In this document: in pieces, positions 1-5,712 of the stretch | How positions within the stretch are numbered: position 1 is the first letter of the stretch | How the letters are laid out: each line of letters starts with the position of its first letter | Assembly: GCA_903834675.1 (NCBI GenBank) | Contig: CAILKC010000323.1 | Location: forward strand, 1-13,522 | Reading direction: 5' to 3' | DNA: 13,522 nt | From: an uncultured Victivallales bacterium | GTDB lineage: Bacteria; Verrucomicrobiota; Lentisphaeria; Oligosphaerales; JAFGRS01 | The notes under the pieces: generated by a model | Told to the model about the DNA's origin: nothing | Database searches by the model: none | Seen by the model: only the letters and a program-made list of their open reading frames with translations | Made by a program: the position numbers and the translations under genes

Positions 1-50
1 ACGACCGCCGTCGTCCCGCCGGCGGCGGCTACGCCGGGCCGCCCTCCAGG

Positions 51-76
51 CGATCCGGCGCGTACCGGCCGGATCG
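51..76. repeat. Inverted repeat, 9-bp arms
   Basis: CGATCCGGC (51-59) and GCCGGATCG (68-76) are perfect reverse complements around an 8-nt loop. No T-run follows on either strand. It may be a factor-dependent terminator, a mobile palindrome or chance; it lies more than 200 bp past the nearest stop codon. Confidence 0.4.
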
Positions 77-136
77 GAATAGGAACCGCGTCGGCAAGTC
101 TCATTCCGGTATGTCCGGCCGCAGCCAGGGGCGCCG

Positions 137-228
137 CTGAACCCTGAACCCTGTTTTCCTCTCCGCCGTCTCCCTCTCCGTCTCCTGCAGTCGCCGTTTC
201 CCCGTCTCGCCGTCTCGCCGTTTCCCGA
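137..228. repeat. Short tandem repeat and pyrimidine-rich degenerate tract
   Basis: CTGAACC is repeated in tandem at 137-143 and 144-150, with a partial third copy at 151-153. It is followed by a tract of CCGTCTC/CCGTTTC/CTCTCCG variants; on the minus strand this reads as repeated GAGACGG and GAAACGG. The tract carries no start codon plus RBS and does not look coding. It looks like slippage-prone intergenic sequence. Confidence 0.5.
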
Positions 229-284
229 ACCCCAGGAACCTGAGTCGTCACCACCTACGGAACTGACCTGCGCCACCGCGCCCC

Positions 285-1313
285 CTACTCGGCCGGTTTC
301 GTTTCGGTTGTGGCCAGGCCCAGGGCTGGGGCCAGCATCCGACCGGTTGGGCTGTGTTCGAAAGCGGTTCGGAAGGCAGTCGCGGCCTGGGCACTCTCAC
401 CGATCTGCAGGTAGGCAGCCCCGAGGAAGTAGTAGGCCTCGCAGGGGTCGGGGTTCAGCCGCAGTACCGGCAGCAGTACCGGTACGGCCTCGGGGGCCCG
501 GTTCAGGGCCACCAGGGCGCCCCCACGGAGGGTGGCGATGGCGCGCGAATCCACGGACCGCACGTCCACCTTCTCGAGCAGGCCCAGGGCTTTCTGCGGT
601 TCCTTCTGCAGCAGCGCGACGCGCGCCAGGAGCAGGAGGAGGTGTGGGTCCTGGGGCACGAGCTTCAGGCCGCGGTCGAGTTCCGTCAGGGCCTGATCCG
701 CGGCTCCTTTTGCCAGCAACTGCCCCGCGATCCGCAGGTGGCGGCCGGCCTGCTGCTCCGGGGTGTCCGCGGCGACGCCGGTGGTGCCGAGTTTGAGGTC
801 CAGGGCCGCGCGGTCGATGGTGTGGTTAGCAAACGCCAGGTAGGCGTTGAGGTCGCGCACGTAAGTCGACCCCAGGCCCGAGAGGCGGGCCAGTTCATGG
901 CCATCGTCGGCGACCACCACGGTGGTAGGCCAGGCGCTGACCTCGAGTTGTCCGGCGATCACGTATTCTGGATCCAGGACGGACGGCCAGGGCAGGGTCT
1001 TGGCAAGCTTGGTTGATGCATCGGTTGACTCCAGGCCGCTGAAGACCACCAGGGTCTGCACGGTCGGGAGGCCCTGCAACGCCATTTTGAGACCATCGAC
1101 GGCACGGGAGCTTTGTTCCTGATCGGCCCGTGCGAAGAGCATGACGGTGGGGCGGTCGGCCAGAGGGACACGCACCTCAGCGCCGTTCAGGTCCCGACTC
1201 TGAATTCGGACGGGCGCCGCCGTCTCCCTGGCGGCAGTCCGGGCGCCGAAGGTGAGCGCCAGGACCGTACTTGCGGCAGCCGCCGTCGCGGCCAGCGAAT
1301 GAGCAGCTCTCAT
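285..1313 (-). CDS. Secreted protein with cysteine-free thioredoxin-like fold and TPR repeats
   Basis: This 342-aa protein has an Ala-rich signal peptide (about residues 1-28). A thioredoxin/AhpC-like domain follows (about 36-165), with a strand ending in VMLF at 57-60 and the conserved cis-Pro loop as AWPTT near residue 129. The active-site CXXC is missing: the loop after VMLF reads ARADQEQSS. Residues about 190-330 form TPR-type helical hairpins. The only Cys, near residue 281, is not in a motif. The ATG shares ATGA with the stop of the 15-haem cytochrome gene, and AGGAG lies 8 nt upstream (1322-1326), so the two genes are probably translationally coupled. Periplasmic TPR proteins such as NrfG and CcmI bind apocytochromes, so a role in assembling the neighbouring cytochromes is plausible. 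A disulfide-reductase role is unlikely. The function is inferred from context only. Confidence 0.85.
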   Translation of the reverse strand: MRAAHSLAATAAAASTVLALTFGARTAARETAAPVRIQSRDLNGAEVRVPLADRPTVMLFARADQEQSSRAVDGLKMALQGLPTVQTLVVFSGLESTDASTKLAKTLPWPSVLDPEYVIAGQLEVSAWPTTVVVADDGHELARLSGLGSTYVRDLNAYLAFANHTIDRAALDLKLGTTGVAADTPEQQAGRHLRIAGQLLAKGAADQALTELDRGLKLVPQDPHLLLLLARVALLQKEPQKALGLLEKVDVRSVDSRAIATLRGGALVALNRAPEAVPVLLPVLRLNPDPCEAYYFLGAAYLQIGESAQAATAFRTAFEHSPTGRMLAPALGLATTETKPAE

Positions 1314-2932
1314 TTCGGCGTCTCCTGTGCTTTCGGGGGCGTCGGCGGGGGCGTGGCCGCCGGGGTGTCGGCCTTGGGCGCCTCAGGCTTCTCCGCGCGG
1401 GGCGTCGGCGGGGGCATGGCGGCGGCCGGGTCGGGGTTAGCGGCGGCCGGGTCGGGGTTAGCGGCGGTCTTGTAGACGACCGGGGTTTCCCGGTCGTAGT
1501 TCAAGGCCTGGTGACAACCGGCGGCGCACTGACCGCCCGTAGGGCTCGGGACGAAGCGGATCGGGATCTGCCAAGTACCATAGGGAACCGACTCCTGGAC
1601 GTGCATGGGGTTCGCGCTGGCGTGGGTGCTATGGCAGGCACGACACGAGCGGCCTCGGGCCCGATTGACGTGGAGGTAGTGCAGGTTCTGGTCGCCGTTA
1701 CGGAACCGCGTCACGGTGCGGGTGATGCTCATGAGCGCGAGTTGCGGCTCATGGCAGGTAAAGCAGAGCGCATACTTATTCACGTCGAAGGTGGTGTAGA
1801 AGGTTGTCGGATGGGCCTTGGTCAACCGGGTTTCGTTGTCCCCGCCGTGGGGGCTGTGGCAGCCGCTGCAACTGCCTTGGGCGATGGGGCCGTGCTTGAA
1901 CTTCTTGGGGTCGAGTACCTCAGGAAGCCCGGGGACGGCCGTCAGGCCCGGGCGCTCGATCTTCTTGTCGTGGCAGGTCATACAGACCTCGCTCGGCGTT
2001 GCGCGCATCAGCCTCGCCAAGTTGCCGCCGTGCGGGGTGTGGCAGGTCAGGCAGCCCTGTTCTCCGAAGATGGCCCCATGGGGGAACTTGGCGTCGGTGA
2101 ACTCCTTCTTGGCGTCCGCATGGCAGGTGTCGGTACAGAGTTGCACCGGTGGTCGGCGGGTCAGCATCGGGTAGTTAGAGGCGTGAGGGTCGTGACAGGA
2201 GATGCAGTCGTCTTGGGCCGCTTTGTGCGGGAACTGAGCTTGTTTCATCTGCGCGATCATTTCCGCGTGGCAACTCAGGCAGAGATCGCGGCTGCGGGCG
2301 AGCAGGAGTTTAGGTAGCGGGGCGCTGTGAGCGCCATGGCAGGCGCCACAGTCCATGGCGGCGACGGGTCCGTGCCGCATGCGCTTACCTTGAGTGACGC
2401 TCGTATGGCACTTCTCACAGAGCTCGTTCATGTCCCGCCCCCGCAGGAGCTGCTTGCCAGTGGCTCCGTGCGGGCCGTGGCACTGCAAGCAGTCGCCGGT
2501 GGTCAAGGGTTTGTGGACGACCGCGGCGCCGGTCAGGTCGAGCTTGTGACAGAAGGTACACATTTCCGTCTTGGTGCGGACATACTCGAAGGTGTGCTTA
2601 GCCGGGTCAACGATTTTGTGGCAAGCATCGCAGCTGTTGGTGACGACGGGCCCGTGGAGTGCGCGGTAGTCTTTGACGCCGGGGTGGCATTCGGCGGTAA
2701 CGCAACCGCTGGCCGGGACGGCCGCGGTCGGCGTCGGCGCTTTGCGGGGGGGCTTCGTCGGCACCGGCGTCGGGATGAGTGTGGCGGGCTGGGCGGTTGG
2801 CGCCCCGGCGGCCAGCGCGGTCTTGGCTGCCGCTGCGGGGTTGGGGCCGGGCTGCTGAGCCAGCGCGTTCGCGCCCCGGAATGCCAGCGCCAGGAGTCCG
2901 GCAAGGATGAGTTTTTTCGCCGCCTTGTTCAT
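1310..2932 (-). CDS. Periplasmic 15-haem cytochrome c with proline-rich N- and C-terminal extensions
   Basis: This 540-aa protein has a signal peptide that probably ends at ALA/QQ (residue 25). A Pro/Ala linker (about 28-76) leads to a haem core (77-473), and a Pro/Ala/Lys tail runs from about 488 to 540. There are 15 haem-binding motifs: 12 CXXCH, one CX4CH (C77, CVTAECH) and two CX3CH (C266 CTDTCH; C469 CAAGCH). The first eleven are spaced every 23-28 residues and many follow an HGP..CXXCH..H pattern, typical of doubled-CXXCH and MtrA/DmsE-type periplasmic electron wires. There is no lipobox. The ATG has AAGGTG 4 nt upstream (2937-2942). The gene lies 77 bp after an inner-membrane c/b cytochrome and overlaps the TPR gene by 4 bp. 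It probably carries electrons across the periplasm or within the barrel; which of these cannot be decided here. Confidence 0.93.
   Translation of the reverse strand: MNKAAKKLILAGLLALAFRGANALAQQPGPNPAAAAKTALAAGAPTAQPATLIPTPVPTKPPRKAPTPTAAVPASGCVTAECHPGVKDYRALHGPVVTNSCDACHKIVDPAKHTFEYVRTKTEMCTFCHKLDLTGAAVVHKPLTTGDCLQCHGPHGATGKQLLRGRDMNELCEKCHTSVTQGKRMRHGPVAAMDCGACHGAHSAPLPKLLLARSRDLCLSCHAEMIAQMKQAQFPHKAAQDDCISCHDPHASNYPMLTRRPPVQLCTDTCHADAKKEFTDAKFPHGAIFGEQGCLTCHTPHGGNLARLMRATPSEVCMTCHDKKIERPGLTAVPGLPEVLDPKKFKHGPIAQGSCSGCHSPHGGDNETRLTKAHPTTFYTTFDVNKYALCFTCHEPQLALMSITRTVTRFRNGDQNLHYLHVNRARGRSCRACHSTHASANPMHVQESVPYGTWQIPIRFVPSPTGGQCAAGCHQALNYDRETPVVYKTAANPDPAAANPDPAAAMPPPTPRAEKPEAPKADTPAATPPPTPPKAQETPK
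1419..1467 (-). repeat. 21-bp in-frame tandem repeat in the cytochrome tail
   Basis: Two identical 21-bp units (1419-1439, 1440-1460) and 7 bp of a third encode the repeated heptapeptide NPDPAAA in the proline-rich tail of the 15-haem cytochrome. The unit is a multiple of three, so copy-number change would keep the frame. Confidence 0.85.
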
Positions 2933-2956
2933 TGCTCACCTTATCTCGTGGACTGG

Positions 2957-2979
2957 GCCCCGCCGGGTTTTCGGCGGGC
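2957..2979 (-). other. Intergenic stem-loop between the c/b fusion gene and the 15-haem gene
   Basis: GCCCCGCCG (2957-2965) pairs with CGGCGGGC (2972-2979) around a 6-nt loop, with one bulged base. It lies in the 77-bp gap (2933-3009) downstream of a stop and about 25 nt upstream of the next ATG. No U-run follows on the minus-strand transcript, so it is not a standard terminator. It could set relative mRNA stability or partial termination within the unit. Confidence 0.5.
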
Positions 2980-3009
2980 GCCGTCAGTCTGTGTCGCGGT
3001 CCGCTCGGG

Positions 3010-5229
3010 TCAGACGACCCCCAGACCCGCCAGGATGATCAACACCACCAGCGTCATGCCGATGACCATCGCCACGATGCCCACGATGATGGCCGCACGG
3101 CGATACCAGGTTGGCGCCAGCGGAACATAGCGTTCCTCGAGGCTGCCTTCGCGCAGCAGCCGGGCGTACTCGTCCCCGCGTTCGTGTTTGAACTCAGCTT
3201 CCGGGATGCGTCCGGTGAAAATGGCGTCGTCCACCGGGAACTTCTCCAGGCGCAGGTGGGCATTGAAGAAGTGGATGGTAAAGATAAACCCAATCGCCAG
3301 CAGGGCTTCGTATCCGTGGACAAGCATGGCGACGTTGAACGCCCAGCCGGGCAGCAGAAGGCTGAAGAACTGCGGGAACCACAGCAGCAGTCCCGAGATC
3401 CCGATGATGGCGGAGCCGCCGAGGTCGGCGACGTAATCGAACTTCTCCCAGTAGGCCCAGCACTCGAAGGTGGGTTTCTTGCCGCCCACGAAGAACCAGC
3501 GCATCATGCCGAGGCAGTCGGTCAGGTCGCGCAACTTAGGCAGCATGCTGGTCGGGCCAAAGAGCATTCCGCGAAGCCCGTGCTGGCGGAGTCGGCCGAG
3601 CAGTCCCAGGCCATGCACCGCGAAGTTGATGATCAGCACGACGGCGCAGACGCGGTGCAGCAGCCCCGCGGCGCGGACGCCGCCCAGCAGATCCGCCAGG
3701 GCTCTGGCCCAGGCCTTGTCGGCGTAGAACAGGGGCAGGCCGGTGAGGGCCAAGCCAAAGAAGCTGGCAATCCCCAGGGCGTGGTTGGCCCGATCCACCC
3801 GGTTGAAGCGGCGGACGGCGCGAGCGCTGGGCGCGGCGTGCAGCGGCGGGCCGTGCTTGAACCGTTCGATCGCGGAGCGCAGCAACCAGAGCAGCGAGTG
3901 CAGGCTAAAGAAGCCGAAGGAGCAGCTCATGACGACGACGAAATACCACCACACGGCGTGCAACAAGGGGTATCGCTTGGCGTCCCGGTGATCGGCATGA
4001 GACTGGAACTGTGCCAGTTTCGCGGGCGCGCCAGGATGGCAGTGCCGACAGGTCTCGATGCGGTTCTGCGCGCTCAGGCTTGAAGCGGGGTCCTCGATCC
4101 GGCGGATGTTGTGGGCCCCGTGACAGTCGCTGCAGCGGGCCGCGCGGGTGGAGCCCAAGTTCGTCACCTGACCGTGATAGCTTTGGCGGTAGGTCTCGTA
4201 GAAGGAGGTCCGCCGGGAGCCATCCGCGGTTGGTTTATCGTGGCAGTGTCCGCACTGGTTGACGATGTCGAGCATGAACGCCGGGGAGTCTGCCCGCGTG
4301 ACGGCGTGGGCAGAATGACAATCCACACACACGGGGGCCTTGGGATCTCCCTTAGCGGCCTGCTGGCCATGCACACTGGCCTGATAGGCCTCGGTCACGC
4401 CCGTATGGCACTGGCCGCAGGTCTGGCTGATGTGCTGGCGATTGATCGAGGAGTTGGGGTTTTTCGCGGGCAGCACCAGGTGGCCGTCGTGACAACTGGC
4501 GCAGGTCGCCACCACCGTCAGGCCGCCCGTTTGCAGGGCTCTGCCGTGGACGCTGTCCAGGTAGCTCTGCACGAACTCGCGGGTGTTACGGCCGCCGGGT
4601 GTCGGAGTCTGCTGCTGCTGATGGCAGTCGGCACAGAGCCGGAGGATGTTCAGCGGGTGGACGCGGCTGCTGCGGTCGCTCTTGGTCACGATGTCGTGTC
4701 CGCCGTGGCAGGTGGTACAGGTCGGCGCGCGGGTGTCCTTCCCAGCGGCGGCCGCCCGGTGGGCGCCCTGTTGGTAACGCTCCCCCTCGCGGGCGTGGCA
4801 GGCGGCGGTGGCACAGCTCGCCGGCCCCAGCTTGGCTGGGTGTGGTAGGGTCAGGGCGTCCTGGTGGCAATCGGTGCAGGCGGTCTTGGCGTGAACCCCA
4901 CCCACAAACAGGCCGTCCGCGATATAGAGCTGCGGGCGTACCTGCAGGCTCGGTCCCGCCGCGGCCTTGTCGGTGGCGTTGGGGCCTACCGGGGAGGTGG
5001 AGACGAGGTCCGCTTGCAGGGCCACCATGGTTCGCCGTTCCTCAGACGAGAGGGTGGCGATATGGCCCTGACCGTGACAGTTCTGGCAGCGCTGGTTGGC
5101 GGTTTGCGGGTTCGGGGGTCCGGCCGTGGCAGCCGGTGCCAAGGCCCAGCCGAGCAGCAGCGCCAGGCAGAAGACCTGGAACGAGCGGGAGCCTTTGCGG
5201 TCCAGCGCTGGACCAAATGGCAGCGTCAT
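3010..5229 (-). CDS. CbcL-like inner-membrane cytochrome: 11 c-haem domain fused to b-type membrane domain (copy 2)
   Basis: As called, 739 aa. A signal peptide (about 1-36, ending AATA/G) is followed by a periplasmic domain with 11 c-haem motifs at C48, C118, C139, C171, C199, C243, C271, C301, C326, C366 and C394. Ten are CXXCH; the third is CX4CH (CATAACH). The C-terminal half has about six membrane segments, with candidate b-haem ligands H444, H483, H525, H539, H638 and H653, conserved in the paralogue at 5713-7995. The layout matches Geobacter CbcL (multihaem c plus HydC/FdnI-type b domain), which links the quinol pool to periplasmic carriers. The frame is open upstream to a GTG at 5376, but that adds 49 residues unlike a signal peptide and has no RBS. 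The chosen ATG also lacks a clear RBS, so the start is less certain than the gene. It is the first gene of the second unit. Confidence 0.92.
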   Translation of the reverse strand: MTLPFGPALDRKGSRSFQVFCLALLLGWALAPAATAGPPNPQTANQRCQNCHGQGHIATLSSEERRTMVALQADLVSTSPVGPNATDKAAAGPSLQVRPQLYIADGLFVGGVHAKTACTDCHQDALTLPHPAKLGPASCATAACHAREGERYQQGAHRAAAAGKDTRAPTCTTCHGGHDIVTKSDRSSRVHPLNILRLCADCHQQQQTPTPGGRNTREFVQSYLDSVHGRALQTGGLTVVATCASCHDGHLVLPAKNPNSSINRQHISQTCGQCHTGVTEAYQASVHGQQAAKGDPKAPVCVDCHSAHAVTRADSPAFMLDIVNQCGHCHDKPTADGSRRTSFYETYRQSYHGQVTNLGSTRAARCSDCHGAHNIRRIEDPASSLSAQNRIETCRHCHPGAPAKLAQFQSHADHRDAKRYPLLHAVWWYFVVVMSCSFGFFSLHSLLWLLRSAIERFKHGPPLHAAPSARAVRRFNRVDRANHALGIASFFGLALTGLPLFYADKAWARALADLLGGVRAAGLLHRVCAVVLIINFAVHGLGLLGRLRQHGLRGMLFGPTSMLPKLRDLTDCLGMMRWFFVGGKKPTFECWAYWEKFDYVADLGGSAIIGISGLLLWFPQFFSLLLPGWAFNVAMLVHGYEALLAIGFIFTIHFFNAHLRLEKFPVDDAIFTGRIPEAEFKHERGDEYARLLREGSLEERYVPLAPTWYRRAAIIVGIVAMVIGMTLVVLIILAGLGVV

Positions 5230-5416
5230 GACCAAGGTTGAGACCGTACCGTTGCCGCCGGGTGGCAGGCTTGCCTGAATCGTGCCAAGGCGGCCGCCCC
5301 CGTTGTCGGGTGCCTGGGCGCGGAAGGGATGTCTGGGCTGTTCATCGTGTTGCTCGACCACTGGGGCTTCACCCACCGGCCGACCAGATCCTTTTCCAGG
5401 TCAGGCCCCAATACCC

Positions 5417-5446
5417 GCAGGGATGCCCCAGCCGTCGGCATCCTGC
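5417..5446 (-). other. Stem-loop in the leader of the second unit
   Basis: GCAGGGATGCC (5417-5427) pairs with GGCATCCTGC (5437-5446): ten base pairs with one bulge and a 9-nt loop. It lies between the predicted start of transcription (near 5500) and the ATG at 5229. No U-run follows, so it is not a simple terminator. It could be part of a leader control element, but I do not recognise a known riboswitch class. Confidence 0.45.
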
Positions 5447-5510
5447 TGCACCCGCAACCACTCGCGTGGACCGGGGACAAGAGAGACTCAGACCATCTTG
5501 AGAGCGGGCA

Positions 5511-5526
5511 AGCAATGGCAATGCCA
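5511..5526 (-). promoter_or_regulatory. Sigma-54 (-24/-12) promoter for the second unit
   Basis: The minus strand reads TGGCATTGCCATTGCT: TGGCAT, 5 nt, TTGCT. This matches the RpoN consensus TGGCAC-N5-TTGCW at 10 of 11 positions, with the required 10 nt between GG and GC. It is correctly oriented in a non-coding gap, about 280 bp upstream of the ATG at 5229, with transcription expected to start near 5500. The same module is found upstream of the barrel gene at 13134-13149. RpoN control of respiration and cytochrome genes is known in Geobacter. Confidence 0.6.
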
Positions 5527-5553
5527 CTGGCACTATAAGTGCATCTAAGATGC
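5516..5553. promoter_or_regulatory. Palindrome cluster at the second promoter
   Basis: Four adjoining or overlapping inverted repeats lie here: TGGCA-A-TGCCA (5516-5526, overlapping the -24 element), TGCCA-C-TGGCA (5522-5532), CACT-ATA-AGTG (5531-5541) and GCATCT-A-AGATGC (5541-5553). The last is centred 21 bp upstream of the promoter's outer edge, the same place as a palindrome at the other promoter. These are likely operator or activator sites; the protein is unknown. Confidence 0.5.
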
Positions 5554-5712
5554 TAGGCGGAAAATAGTTCAGATTGTGTACCATACGTCCGCTGCGGCCG
5601 CTGTCGGCACTCGTTGCCCGTCTGGCGCGGAAACCTGCGCAGTGGCGGCGGGGAAACCGGCGGTTGCCTGGGGCCGCGGCTCGTCGCGCTCCGGGTTGGC
5701 CACTCCGGCGCC

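Larger units (their letters stand above)
1..284. other. Non-coding left edge, low complexity
   Basis: I see no convincing gene here. It lies downstream of the last minus-strand gene, whose TAG stop is at 285-287. It holds two small inverted repeats (1-14 and 51-76), a short direct repeat of CTGAACC (137-153), and a degenerate pyrimidine-rich tract on the plus strand (about 155-228) built from variants of CCGTCTC and CCGTTTC. No hairpin followed by a T-run is visible on the minus strand, so the end of the operon transcript cannot be placed. Confidence 0.6.
5230..5712 (-). other. 483-bp non-coding gap: promoter, palindromes and leader
   Basis: No gene is recognised here; the open frames on both strands have no family features. 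The part next to the c/b gene at 5713-7995 (about 5572-5712) is GC-rich, with only a weak hairpin (AACCG/CGGTT, 5655-5665) that could end the upstream transcript. An AT-richer stretch (about 5511-5590) carries a sigma-54-type promoter and several palindromes facing the gene at 3010-5229. The remainder (5230-5500) would be a leader of about 270 nt with a strong stem-loop at 5417-5446. Confidence 0.65.

Noticed and set aside
1498..1504. A further TGAACTA heptamer (minus strand) inside the 15-haem gene
   Set aside because: It encodes part of LNYD and has no -24/-12 box or CTTAG palindrome in register, so it is a chance copy. It shows that the heptamer alone is not informative.
1271..2317. 348-aa open frame on the plus strand
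   Set aside because: It lies wholly opposite the 15-haem gene; its recurring patterns are the antisense of CXXCH codons and it matches no family.
2932..4083. 383-aa open frame on the plus strand, rich in Gln, Glu and Ala
   Set aside because: It is antisense to the membrane domain of the c/b fusion gene, with no signal, domain or convincing RBS; high GC produces such frames.
5531..5565. Sigma-70 promoter around TATAGT on the minus strand
   Set aside because: No acceptable -35 hexamer lies 16-18 nt upstream; the sigma-54 match next to it is much better.
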